Source: REEB95 sp963810055
GTDB taxonomy: Bacteria > Pseudomonadota > Alphaproteobacteria > ATCC43930 > CGMCC-115725
Reading direction: 5' to 3'
Length of the DNA: 64,000 nt
NCBI GenBank assembly: GCA_963810055.1
Contig: CAWEME010000005.1
Coordinates: 29,075 to 93,074 of the forward strand
Positions 16,476 through 25,527 of this stretch are shown piece after piece; within the stretch, counting starts at the first letter, position 1, and every line of letters starts with the position of its first letter. Position numbers and translations under genes: made by a program. The notes under the pieces are model-generated. The model searched no databases. It was given only the letters and a program-made list of their open reading frames with translations, and was not told where the DNA came from.

Positions 16476-17049
16476 CTAGTTGGTTTGCAGCGCCGCCGGG
16501 CCGTCCGGGGCCGGCAGGCCGTTGTCGCGCATGCAGGCGCGCCGGTAATTCTCGCGCCTGGCGTTGCCTTCGAGCGTGTAGTCGGGGAATTTCTTGAACG
16601 CGGCGCGCATGCAGACATCGGCCATGTGCCATTTCTGCGCGCTTTCCTGCTCCTGCGAGCCGCCGGCATATGCGGCCGGCGGCGCCAAGGCCCACAACGC
16701 GGCGCAGAGCGCGAAAACAGGATGGCGGGAATTTCGGCGCCGCCCCAGCCGCGCCGGCGATGCCCTTCGGCAGATAGGCCAGGAGATAAAGCAGGATGGG
16801 CGCCGCAATCAGCAGGATCGACTTGCCTTGCTCGCGCCGCAGCAGGATCTGCGCCTGGGCCGCCGCCTCGGCCAGGCAGGTCTGGGCCGCGGGGCCGACG
16901 CGCTGGGCGCAGGAATCCTCGACATACTCCTCGACCGACGTGACCCGTCCGTCGATGCGCAAGCCGTCGCCGAACTGCGGATAGATCCGCCACGTCATGG
17001 CGATCACCCAAACCGTCGCCAGCAGGAGAAAATAGCGTGAAAGCCGCAT
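16476..17049 (-). pseudogene. Unrecognised membrane protein, probably one gene with two frameshifts
   Basis: From ATG 17049 one frame encodes two helices (residues about 4-22 and SILLIAAPILLYLLAYLP). Near 16755-16770 the sense appears to pass through EIPAILFS in another frame and then to ALCAALWALAPPAAYAGGSQEQES in a third, ending DGPAALQTN at 16476. One missing G in a GGGG run and one missing base at TTTTCG would restore a single three-helix protein of about 190 aa. Alternatively it is two small overlapping genes whose second start I cannot identify. No family recognised. Confidence 0.45.
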
Positions 17050-17112
17050 GGCGGGATGCAACGCCAATAGGCATATCTTGTCAATGAAGCCTTGGGCGTT
17101 TTTTCATGAAAT

Positions 17113-18318
17113 TCACGCAATCGCCGCGGCGCGCTTCACGCTCCAGATCATCGAACTCTTGAGCAGATAGTCTTTCTGTTGCTTGGGATCGGCGGCGATG
17201 CGCCGCAATTCCTCGAACCGCTCGGCGCGCAAGGCGGGATCGCGCTCCTCCAAGAGCTGCTTGTTGCGGATCGATTGCGCCTGCACGAATTCGACGTTGG
17301 CGCCGCGCCGCTGGCGGACGTAAAGATCGAGCACGCTCTCGGGCGACTCGCCGCGCCACACCGCGGCCAGCTTCGGCGCCAGGTTGAAGGCGGCGTGCAG
17401 CGCGCCGTTGAGGCCGAAGGCGCCCAGCGGGTTGTTGAGATGCGCCGCGTCGCCCACCAGCAGGAACCGGCCGCGGCGGAAGTCGCTCGCCACCCGCTGA
17501 TGCACGCGATAGGTCGATTTATGGACGATGCCGTAGGGCCGGTCCCAAGGGAGGAAATTCTGCAAGCTGCGCTCGACGAAGCCGGCGTCGAGCACCTCTT
17601 CCTCGGGCAATTCGGCGTCGGTCGGGAACAGCACCCGCCACAATCCGGGCGGTCCCTCATGCGGCATCTTGAAGATCGCCGACCAATCGACCGGGTCGGA
17701 GACATAGGCGTTCATGGTGAAGCCCTCGGGCGCCAGGTCGCGGTCGATGCCGGCCACCAGGAAACGCTCGGGCCAGGTGAAGCCCTCGAAGGCGACGTTC
17801 ATGCCGTGGCGCACCGCGCTCTTCCCGCCGTCGGCGCCGACCAGATGGCTGCCGCGCAGAGTTTCGATCCCGCCCGGGGTTTCGATCCGCGCCTTAACCC
17901 CGTCCGCATCCTGGGTCGCGTCGAGAAAGCGGTGGGCGAAACGCACCTTGCCGCCCAGCCCCTCGAAGCGCTTCAGCAGCAGCGGCGTCAGCTTGAATTG
18001 CTCGCAATGGAAACGGAAGGGGTAGGGGGTCACGTCGGCGATCAACGACAAATCCCACTCGACGATCACGCCTTCCTTGCGGCCGCGGATCTGCCAGCGC
18101 GGCACGCGATAGCCCAGGGACAGGAATTCCGGGCCGACGCCGATGGTGTCGAGCATCTCGATGGTCGGCGGATGGAAGCTGCCGGCGCGCAGATCGCGCG
18201 GCAGTTTCGGCTCGGCTTCGAGCACCACCACCTCCACGTCCTTGAGCACGAGCTGGGTCGCCACCGCCAGCCCGGCCGGTCCGCCGCCGACGACGATGAC
18301 GGGATCGCGCGCCGCCAT
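17113..18318 (-). CDS. FAD-dependent monooxygenase (aromatic hydroxylase type)
   Basis: A 401-aa flavoprotein of the PheA/TfdB/UbiH superfamily. The Rossmann motif is VIVVGGGPAGLAVATQL at the N-terminus, a mid-protein LVGADGGKSAVRH (the DG motif) and the second FAD motif LLVGDAAHLNNPLGAFGLNGALHAA. These enzymes use NAD(P)H and O2 to hydroxylate aromatic rings. The protein lacks the C-terminal thioredoxin-like domain of phenol hydroxylases. No catabolic neighbours are present, so the substrate cannot be inferred. Confidence 0.9.
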   Translation of the reverse strand: MAARDPVIVVGGGPAGLAVATQLVLKDVEVVVLEAEPKLPRDLRAGSFHPPTIEMLDTIGVGPEFLSLGYRVPRWQIRGRKEGVIVEWDLSLIADVTPYPFRFHCEQFKLTPLLLKRFEGLGGKVRFAHRFLDATQDADGVKARIETPGGIETLRGSHLVGADGGKSAVRHGMNVAFEGFTWPERFLVAGIDRDLAPEGFTMNAYVSDPVDWSAIFKMPHEGPPGLWRVLFPTDAELPEEEVLDAGFVERSLQNFLPWDRPYGIVHKSTYRVHQRVASDFRRGRFLLVGDAAHLNNPLGAFGLNGALHAAFNLAPKLAAVWRGESPESVLDLYVRQRRGANVEFVQAQSIRNKQLLEERDPALRAERFEELRRIAADPKQQKDYLLKSSMIWSVKRAAAIA

Positions 18319-18421
18319 TCCGTTTGTTCCTCCCTTTCGGAGGAAAAGAATAGACTGCGCTTCCCGCTGTCAACGCGATTTAGCGCGAAACATGACGCGG
18401 CATTGCGCCGCGCCGCGGCGG

Positions 18422-19045
18422 TCACATCGGCGGCTTGACGCCGTGATATTCGACCGTGACCTGGGACGAGGCCAGGCTGCCGTCGTCCTTCTTGAGCGCG
18501 ATCACGAACACGGCCTTGCCAGGCTGCAACATGCCGGGGTTGCCGGGCGCGTAGGTGACGATCGGTATATGGGGGCCGACGATCACCTCGGTGGGATTGC
18601 CCTTGTAGGTGAGGTTCAGGACACGGCCCGACGGGGCCTGGGCGATGCCGGTGACGATGGCGTTGGTCATCACGCTGTTGGGCGCCAGGTCCCAGGGCAC
18701 TTGCAATTCGGGCACCACGCCGCGCTGGGCGGGAAGGAAGATGTGCACTTCGACGGCATGCAACTTGCCGTCCTTGCCCCTGAGCGAGGTCGAGGCGACG
18801 AAATCGCCGGTTTTGATGTTGGAGAGCCGCCGGCGCACCACCGTGCGCACGATATAATTGGGCGCGAGCGCGATGGTGGCCGAGCCGCCGCCGCGCGTCT
18901 TCACCACCAGGGTCTGGCCGTTGAGGCTGTCGATCGTGCCGCGAATGCGCACCGGGGTCGGCGCCGGCGCCGGCTGTTGCACGCAGGCGGGCAGGACCAG
19001 GGCGGCCATCAACGCCGCGATCAAAAAGGCGTTCTTCCTAGGCAT
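18422..19045 (-). CDS. Predicted lipoprotein with repeated OB-like segments
   Basis: A 207-aa protein starting MPRKNAFLIAAL, with a lipobox LPAC at about residue 20 followed by a Q/P/A-rich linker. The mature part reads as small beta domains (VRIRGTIDSLNGQTLVVKTRGG, then a GDFVASTSLRGKDGKLHAVEVHIF segment), the pattern of DUF5666-like OB domains. It is exported and membrane-anchored; its function is unknown. A longer frame begins at 19108, but the ATG at 19045 gives the proper signal peptide. It stands alone between two unrelated genes. Confidence 0.7.
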   Translation of the reverse strand: MPRKNAFLIAALMAALVLPACVQQPAPAPTPVRIRGTIDSLNGQTLVVKTRGGGSATIALAPNYIVRTVVRRRLSNIKTGDFVASTSLRGKDGKLHAVEVHIFLPAQRGVVPELQVPWDLAPNSVMTNAIVTGIAQAPSGRVLNLTYKGNPTEVIVGPHIPIVTYAPGNPGMLQPGKAVFVIALKKDDGSLASSQVTVEYHGVKPPM

Positions 19046-19149
19046 CGATATGTCCCCCTTGAAGACCGTTGTTTCAACGCGATCAGGCCGCATTGCGCCT
19101 TCTACCATGCCCCCGGGCGGGGGCGCACATCACAGCCGCTTGATCGGGC

Positions 19150-19944
19150 TTACGAGAACAGATTGGGGAAGATGGGCGGCGCCGAGGCGCGGCGCAGCCG
19201 GCCATAGGAGCGGATGCTGAACGGAATCGAGCCGATATAGAGCCCGCCCACGATCAACAGCGTAATCCAGGGCTCGGTGGTGAGGAAGGCCGCCATCGCG
19301 GCCAGCAGCAGCAGCATCGGCAGCACGAATTCGCGCCGGATGCGGAAGCTCTTGAAGGAGTAGGTGGGCACGCGGCTCACCATCAGCGCCGCCACCAGCG
19401 CGAGCACGACGCCGTTCAAAACCGGCGAGCGGAAGACATCGGCGTCGGTCTCGAAATAAACCATCATCGGCAGCATCACCAGCCCGGCGCCGGCCGGCGC
19501 CGGCACGCCGGTGAAGAAGTTGGTGACGTAAGAAGGCAGGTCCGAGCCGAGCTGGGTGTTGAAGCGGGCGAGGCGCAACGCGCAGCACACCGTGAACAAC
19601 AGCGCCAGCGCCCAGCCGATGCCGTGCAGCCCGTCCATGGTCCAGACGTAAAGCAAGGTCGCGGGCGCCACGCCGAAGCTGACGAAATCCGACAACGAAT
19701 CGAGCTCGGCGCCGAAGGTCGAGGTGCCTTTCAGCAGCCGGGCGATGCGCCCGTCGATGCCGTCGAGCACGCCGGCGATGATGACGGCGCCGACGGCGGG
19801 CTGGAAGCGGCCGAGCAGCGCCAGGCGGATCGCGGTCATGCCGGCGCACAGCGCCAGCAGCGTCAGGATGTTCGGGATCAGCCGGTTGACCGAGAATCCG
19901 GCGATCGGCTTGACGCGCAGGCGGCGCGGGCGTCTCAGCGCCAT
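19150..19944 (-). CDS. pssA: CDP-diacylglycerol-serine O-phosphatidyltransferase
   Basis: Makes phosphatidylserine from CDP-diacylglycerol and serine in the inner membrane. The CDP-alcohol phosphotransferase motif DG(x2)AR(x8)G(x3)D(x3)D is exact: DGIDGRIARLLKGTSTFGAELDSLSD, broken here as DGIDGRIAR plus FGAELDSLSD at about residues 61-86. Several hydrophobic helices follow. The 264-aa length fits the PssA type II group. It follows psd with a one-base gap, so the two genes for phosphatidylethanolamine synthesis form an operon. Confidence 0.95.
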   Translation of the reverse strand: MALRRPRRLRVKPIAGFSVNRLIPNILTLLALCAGMTAIRLALLGRFQPAVGAVIIAGVLDGIDGRIARLLKGTSTFGAELDSLSDFVSFGVAPATLLYVWTMDGLHGIGWALALLFTVCCALRLARFNTQLGSDLPSYVTNFFTGVPAPAGAGLVMLPMMVYFETDADVFRSPVLNGVVLALVAALMVSRVPTYSFKSFRIRREFVLPMLLLLAAMAAFLTTEPWITLLIVGGLYIGSIPFSIRSYGRLRRASAPPIFPNLFS

Positions 19945-19945
19945 G

Positions 19946-20629
19946 TCAGTGCACCACGCCCGGACGCGCGGCCTCGCGGGCGTTGAGATCGGCGATCACG
20001 GTCTCGCCGCCGATCATGCGCTGCCCTTTCACCGCGTAATGCGCCGCCGCCAGCGGCAAATAGAGATCGGCGCGGCTGCCGAAACGGATCAGGCCGAAGC
20101 GCTGGCCCGCCGCCACCTCTTGCCCTTCGATCAGGTTGCAGACGATCCGCCGCGCGATCAATCCGGCGATCTGCACCACGGCGATGTCGTTGTCCGCCGT
20201 CTTGAGGCGGATCGCCATGCGCTCGTTCTCGGCCGAGGCCTTGTCGAAGCTGGCGTTCAGGAATTTCCCTTTGCGGTAGGCGAGCTTCGTAACCTTGCCC
20301 GCGGCCGGGCAACGGTTGATGTGCACGTCCAGAAGCGAGAGGAAAATGCCGATGCGTCTCATTGGGGCAGGTCCCATTTCGAGCTCGGCGGGCGGCGGCG
20401 CTTCGTCGACGGTCACGACCGTGCCGTCGGCCGGCGCCAGCACCAGCCCGGCGCGTTGCGGGCTCACGCGCCACGGATCGCGGAAGAAGGCGGCGCACCA
20501 GAGGGTGAGCGCCACGCCGATCCAGCCCAAGGGTCCGGCGAGCCAGAACAGGATCGCCGTCGCCGCCGCGAAGGCGGCGATGAAACGCCAGCCATCCGGG
20601 TGGATGGGCGGAAAGACGTTGCGCCACAT
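19946..20629 (-). CDS. psd: Phosphatidylserine decarboxylase proenzyme
   Basis: Converts phosphatidylserine to phosphatidylethanolamine. This is the short (227-aa) archaeal/alphaproteobacterial PSD type. The self-cleavage site that creates the pyruvoyl group is Gly184-Ser185 in IRFGSRADLYLP; other conserved parts are APADGTV and FLSLLDVHINRCP. An N-terminal hydrophobic stretch (about 18-48) anchors it to the membrane. It is the first gene of the psd-pssA operon. Confidence 0.95.
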   Translation of the reverse strand: MWRNVFPPIHPDGWRFIAAFAAATAILFWLAGPLGWIGVALTLWCAAFFRDPWRVSPQRAGLVLAPADGTVVTVDEAPPPAELEMGPAPMRRIGIFLSLLDVHINRCPAAGKVTKLAYRKGKFLNASFDKASAENERMAIRLKTADNDIAVVQIAGLIARRIVCNLIEGQEVAAGQRFGLIRFGSRADLYLPLAAAHYAVKGQRMIGGETVIADLNAREAARPGVVH

Positions 20630-20734
20630 AGAGGTGAAAATCCTCCTCCGAGGCCGGGAAATTAGCCGAAAAGACGCCTCCCGCCCACCCCTAAGAGGCC
20701 GGGCCCGGCCGCTTCGCCTCCCGGGGCCGGCGGT

Positions 20735-22822
20735 TTACCGGCCTTCTCGTCTCCAGGCCAAAATCAGAAGCCCGAGCGCAAAAGCCAGCGCCAACGATCC
20801 CGGCAAAAGCGGCGTCTCGGCCACGCCAGTCACCACGTAATCGCCATTGGATCGCAAGCCCAACCAGTTCGAGCCGGATGCGGACCGGCCGGGGCCGACG
20901 CTGCGGATTTGGGGCATGCCGGTCTCGCCGAGCCAGAACACGCCGCCGCCCGAGGCCGCGACGTCGTCCTTCACCTTCGCGTCGGTGACGCGCACGTCGG
21001 ACATCTCGATCGGATTGAGCGCTCCGGCCGCGGCCAGCGCGGTGCGCTTGCCGTCCGAGACGCGGTAAAGCCCGCTCTCCGCGACCGGCAGGCTCGCGGC
21101 GCTGCGCCCGCCGGTTTGCGGCGCCAGTTGAATCGTCTGGCTCTTGCCGTCGGGGCCGGTGACCTCGACCGGGCTGTCGTCGGGTTCGAGCGATTGGCGG
21201 GTGATGTCGAGGCGGCTGCCCGTGACAACGGCGCGCAGATCGTTTTCCTCGAGATCGGGCTCCTTCATCAGCCAGTAGACGATGCGGCGCAACAGCTCGG
21301 CCTGCGGCCCGCCGCCCTCGTAGCCGCGCGTCCACAGCCACATCTCGTCGGACAGCAATTGCGCCACGCGCCCCTTGCCGACGCGGTCGAGCACCAGAAG
21401 CGGATGCCCGTCATAACCGGTCATGATGGTGGAGCCCCGATGCGGCACGGCGTCGACGTCGCGGAACCAGCGGCCCCATTTGGGCGGGGCCTTGGGGTCG
21501 TCGGGCAATCCCGGCAGATCCTCGGTCACCGGATGGCGCCGTCCCAGCGCGTCGACCTGCGGCACGAAGCCCGCTTCGAACACGTCGCCGGTGGGTTCGG
21601 CCGGCAGGACCGCGCCCAGCGGCGTGCGGTAGAGGCTCAAGGGCGTGCCGAAAGCCGGTCCCGAATCCTCCAACAGCGCGCCGCCGTTGCGCACGTAGTT
21701 GGCGATGTTCTCGAGATAGGCCATGGGCAACACGCTGCGCTGGCGGTAGCGGTCGAAGATGATGAGGTCGAATTGGTCGATCTTGAGGTCGAACAGGTCG
21801 CGGATCGGGAAGGCGATCAGCGAGAGTTCACGTATGGGGGTGCCGTCCTGCTTTTCAGGAGGCCGCAGGATGGTGAAATGGATGAGATCGACCGAGGGGT
21901 CGGATTTGAGGATGTTGCGCCAGGTGCGTTCGCCCGCATGCGGCTCGCCCGAGACCAGCAGCACCTTGAGCCGGTCGCGCACGCCGTTGATGACGAAGGC
22001 GGCGTGCTTGTTGTCGGGCGTCAATGAATGCGGGCCGGGCTCGACCGAAACCTCCACCACGTTCGGCCCGCCATGGTCGATGGTCACCGGAATCGAGACC
22101 TCCGCGCCCACGGTCACGCCGCGGATCACCGGCGGCCCGCCATCCTTGCGGATGGTGAGCTGGGTCTCGCCGCCGGGCTTTCCTGAATCGGGCAAATCCT
22201 CGACCTTGAGCTTGAGCTGGACCTCCTTGCCGACCAGGCCGAATTTGGGCGCATCCAGGATGGCGAGGCGGCGGTCGGCCTCGCCCGGCTTGCCGGTCAG
22301 CAGGACGTGGAGCGGCGCCGCGAAATCGAGCCGCCCGGGCAGCGGCATGTCGTGAATCTCGCCGTCGCTGATCATCACCGCTCCGGCGATGCGCTGGCGC
22401 GGCACGTCGGCGAGGCCGCGGGCGAGCGCGGTGTAAAGCTGCGTGCCCTGGTCGGATGCCGTGATGTCGCCGCTGGGCGCCCCGGCATGGATCACGCGCA
22501 GCTCGAGACCGGGAATGTTCGCGATCTGGCCGGTCACGTCCTGCAACGCGTCGGCGGCTATTTTCTGGCGCTCGCCGATGCGCATGCTCGGCGATTCGTC
22601 CACCACCACTGCGGCGACGTCGCGCTGGGCCTCACGCTTCTGCTCGACCAACGACGGGCCGGCGGCGATCAGCGCCAGACATGCGCAGGCGAGCAGCCGC
22701 CAGACCGTGCCGCGCGCGCGCCGCCAGATTCCCAAGCCGAGCAACGCAGCCGCCGCAACGGCGAAGGCGGCGATCGCCCACCACGGCAACAGGGGCGAAA
22801 ATCCCAGGCTCCAGCCGCTCAT
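20735..22822 (-). CDS. Large membrane protein with VWA-like and GATase-like domains (MoxR cluster)
   Basis: A 695-aa protein: two N-terminal helices (about 14-32 and 40-58), a von Willebrand A-like domain starting VAAVVVDESPSM (DxSxS metal site), a beta-rich middle, and a glutamine-amidotransferase-like fold around DLIIFDRYRQRSVLP and YVRNGGALLEDSG without an evident catalytic triad. A final helix sits near the C-terminus (LALAFALGLLILAWRR). It is the last gene of the MoxR-DUF58-DUF4159 operon and overlaps its neighbour by four bases. Such clusters are thought to assemble or chaperone envelope complexes; the specific job is unknown. Confidence 0.8.
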   Translation of the reverse strand: MSGWSLGFSPLLPWWAIAAFAVAAAALLGLGIWRRARGTVWRLLACACLALIAAGPSLVEQKREAQRDVAAVVVDESPSMRIGERQKIAADALQDVTGQIANIPGLELRVIHAGAPSGDITASDQGTQLYTALARGLADVPRQRIAGAVMISDGEIHDMPLPGRLDFAAPLHVLLTGKPGEADRRLAILDAPKFGLVGKEVQLKLKVEDLPDSGKPGGETQLTIRKDGGPPVIRGVTVGAEVSIPVTIDHGGPNVVEVSVEPGPHSLTPDNKHAAFVINGVRDRLKVLLVSGEPHAGERTWRNILKSDPSVDLIHFTILRPPEKQDGTPIRELSLIAFPIRDLFDLKIDQFDLIIFDRYRQRSVLPMAYLENIANYVRNGGALLEDSGPAFGTPLSLYRTPLGAVLPAEPTGDVFEAGFVPQVDALGRRHPVTEDLPGLPDDPKAPPKWGRWFRDVDAVPHRGSTIMTGYDGHPLLVLDRVGKGRVAQLLSDEMWLWTRGYEGGGPQAELLRRIVYWLMKEPDLEENDLRAVVTGSRLDITRQSLEPDDSPVEVTGPDGKSQTIQLAPQTGGRSAASLPVAESGLYRVSDGKRTALAAAGALNPIEMSDVRVTDAKVKDDVAASGGGVFWLGETGMPQIRSVGPGRSASGSNWLGLRSNGDYVVTGVAETPLLPGSLALAFALGLLILAWRREGR

Positions 22823-25524
22823 TGCCCGAGCCTTTCCAGGATCGCCGGTACATGCACCTGGTCGGTCTTGTAATTGCCGGTGAGCGCGTACATCACCAGA
22901 TTGACGCCGAAGCGATAGGCCATCTCGCGCTGCTCCTCGCCGCCCGGCACCACCGCATAGACCGGGCGGCTCTTGGCATCCACCGCCCAGGCCCCGGCCC
23001 ATTCATTGCCGCCGACGATGACGCTGGCGACGCCGTCATTGACCTCGCCCTGGGTCGGCTCGATCCAAAGCCGGCCGCCGGCCCAGCGCCCGGGAAACTC
23101 CTCCATCAGATAGAACGACTTGGTGAGGACGTGATCCGGCGGCACCGGAATGAGCGGCGGCACCTCGATCCCGGCGGTGAGGCGCTTCAGTTGTTGCTCC
23201 GCCTGCGAAGCGGAGACGGGCGTGTTCGATCCGCCGTCGCGGGTGTCGAACAGGATGGTGCCGCCGGTGGCGAGGTAGCGTTGCAGCCGCGCTGCGGCCT
23301 TGGCCGAGGGCAACGCCTCGCCTTCGACCACCGGCCAATAGAGCAACGGGAAGAAGATCAGTTCGTCCTTCTCGACATCGACGCCCATCGGCTCGGCCGC
23401 CTCGACCGCAGTGCGCTGGTTGAGGATGAGCGACAGCCCGGCCAGGCCCTGGCGCGATTCCGCATCCACCTCGGGCAGGCCGGTCAGCACATAGGCGAGG
23501 TGGAATTCGCTCGCCGCCTTGATGGCGAAATCGTCGGGGCCCGCCGCGCGCGCGGGATGGACGGCCAGCACCAGCAGCAGCGGCAGCAGCGCCGCGCCGC
23601 GCCTCATCGCCGGCAGCAAGCCGCGCAGCGCCAGGCCCGCGGCCAGATCGGCCAGCAGCAGCACGAAGGCCAGCGCCAAAAGCGGCGGGCGCAAATCCAG
23701 TTCGGCCGAGAAGCGCGCATAGGTTTCACGGGAAACGCCCGGCAGCTCGGGCAACGGCGCGAAGTTCTTGACCGCGGGCGCGAGATTGAGCGCGCGGCGG
23801 GAATCGGCGTCGCCGTAGAAACCCGGCGGGTGGCGCGATGACGCCAGGGTCTTGGCGAACTCGCCTTGCGGCACGATCTCGGCCGAAGCGGGCGCCGCCT
23901 GCAACCGGCCGAAGCCGTCCAGCACCTCGACCGGCGGCAGCGGCTTGTCCGCCTCGCCGGAAACCCCCTGGCTTTGCGCCACCACGCGCCGCAGCATCTC
24001 CACCATCAGCCCGGAAATGGCGAGATTCGACCATTCCGGATCGGATGTCGTGTGAACCAGGACCAGCCATCCCTTGCCGCGTTTTTCCGCGGTGACCAGA
24101 GGCGTGCCGTCCTGCAACCGGGCCCAGGTCTTGGACGCCAGATCGAGCGTCGGTTCGGCCAGCACCTGGCGCGACACCGTGACGTCCGGCGGAATCTCAA
24201 GGCCGGCAAACGGGCTGTCGGGCGAAAACGGCGCCAGATGCAGCGGCTGTTCCCAGGACAGCGCGCCGCCGAGGGTGCGCCCGCCGCGCCGCAAAGTGAC
24301 CGGCAGCAGGCCGTCATCCGGCTGCTCGGCCAGGAGCGGTCCGGCGAAGCGCAACACCGTGCCGCCCTGTTCCAGCCATTGCGTCACCTTGGTCTTGTCG
24401 GCATCGCCGAGCGCCGCGCCGTCGGGCCAGGCCAGCACGGCGATGCCGCCTTGCAGCAGCGATCCCACCTCGCCCTCGCGCACCTCGCTGAAGGGCGCCA
24501 GCGCCTTGTCCAGGTAATAGGCGCCGCTCAGCAGCGGTTGGGCCGCGGCGCCCGGCGCGAGGATGCCGACCGGCCGGCGCTTCCAGCGTTCGTCCAGCAG
24601 CAACACGGCGCCGGCGGAGGATTCGCCCTCGATGGCGATCGAGGTCGCGCGGTTCCTGAGCTCGGCCGGCATGTCGAGCCGCGCCGGCGCCGAAGTCTCG
24701 CCGGCGGCGATGGTCACGTCGCCGCGCGCCAGCAGCCTGCCGTCATCGCCCAAGGCGCGCACGGAAAGGGTTTCGGGCAAGGCGGGATCGGCGCGCGTCA
24801 CCTTCGCGGTCAAATCCTGGTCGTCGGGGGAGGATGGCGCGAGCAAGCGCGGCAGATCGTTGCCGCTTTCGCTCTTGACGCGCAGCTTCCCGAATTTCTC
24901 CAATCCTGCGGCGAAATCCTTGGCGTCGCCATTGTCGATGCCGTCGGAAAGCCAGACGATTTCCGCCACCCCGGCGGGATTGAGGCGGTTGAGCCGCGCC
25001 AGCGCCGCAACGCGGTCCTCGGGCCAGGGCCGGGGTTGCAGCGCTTCCGCCGCGGCATGGGCGTCTGCCGGGCGCAGCAGCGACAGATCGGGCGCGGCGC
25101 CCGAGCCCGGCGGCGGCGCGGTTTCCAGCAGCACCACGTCGCTGCCGGCGCGCCGGGCCCGGCCGATCAGGTCGTCGAGCGCGGCGCGCATCTCGTCCCA
25201 ATGCCGCGCTGAACTCCAACCGTTATCGATCGCGATCACCAGTGTGCCGCCGCCGGCGAGCGGCACGCGCGGATTCAGCAGCGGCTGGCTGAGCGCCAGG
25301 ATCACGCACGCCGCCAGCGCCAGACGCAGCAGCAGCAGCCAAAGCGGCGTCTTGGCCGGGGTTTCCTGCGCCGGATCGAGGCCTTGCAACAGGCGCAGCG
25401 CCGGGAAGCGCACGCGCCGGGGCGCGGGCGGCGTGACCCGCAACAGCCACCACAATACCGGCAACGCCGCCAAGCCCAGGAGCAGCCAGGGCGCGGCGAA
25501 GGCGAGAGGGCCGAGGCTCAGCAT
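22819..25524 (-). CDS. BatA-type N-terminus / DUF4159 membrane protein
   Basis: A 901-aa protein beginning with the aerotolerance-regulator (BatA) N-terminal domain (helix about 7-27, then TPPAPRRVRFPALRLL; a second helix about 60-78). A VWA-like segment follows (TLVIAIDNGWSSA). Helices near residues 620-655 precede a C-terminal DUF4159 domain: FAIKAASEFHLAYVLTG ... IFFPLLYWPVVEG ... YLATGGTILFDTRDGG. It lies between the DUF58 gene and the VWA/GATase-like gene, as in many Rhodospirillales and Rhizobiales genomes. Role inferred from context only. Confidence 0.85.
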   Translation of the reverse strand: MLSLGPLAFAAPWLLLGLAALPVLWWLLRVTPPAPRRVRFPALRLLQGLDPAQETPAKTPLWLLLLRLALAACVILALSQPLLNPRVPLAGGGTLVIAIDNGWSSARHWDEMRAALDDLIGRARRAGSDVVLLETAPPPGSGAAPDLSLLRPADAHAAAEALQPRPWPEDRVAALARLNRLNPAGVAEIVWLSDGIDNGDAKDFAAGLEKFGKLRVKSESGNDLPRLLAPSSPDDQDLTAKVTRADPALPETLSVRALGDDGRLLARGDVTIAAGETSAPARLDMPAELRNRATSIAIEGESSAGAVLLLDERWKRRPVGILAPGAAAQPLLSGAYYLDKALAPFSEVREGEVGSLLQGGIAVLAWPDGAALGDADKTKVTQWLEQGGTVLRFAGPLLAEQPDDGLLPVTLRRGGRTLGGALSWEQPLHLAPFSPDSPFAGLEIPPDVTVSRQVLAEPTLDLASKTWARLQDGTPLVTAEKRGKGWLVLVHTTSDPEWSNLAISGLMVEMLRRVVAQSQGVSGEADKPLPPVEVLDGFGRLQAAPASAEIVPQGEFAKTLASSRHPPGFYGDADSRRALNLAPAVKNFAPLPELPGVSRETYARFSAELDLRPPLLALAFVLLLADLAAGLALRGLLPAMRRGAALLPLLLVLAVHPARAAGPDDFAIKAASEFHLAYVLTGLPEVDAESRQGLAGLSLILNQRTAVEAAEPMGVDVEKDELIFFPLLYWPVVEGEALPSAKAAARLQRYLATGGTILFDTRDGGSNTPVSASQAEQQLKRLTAGIEVPPLIPVPPDHVLTKSFYLMEEFPGRWAGGRLWIEPTQGEVNDGVASVIVGGNEWAGAWAVDAKSRPVYAVVPGGEEQREMAYRFGVNLVMYALTGNYKTDQVHVPAILERLGQ

Positions 25525-25527
25525 CGC

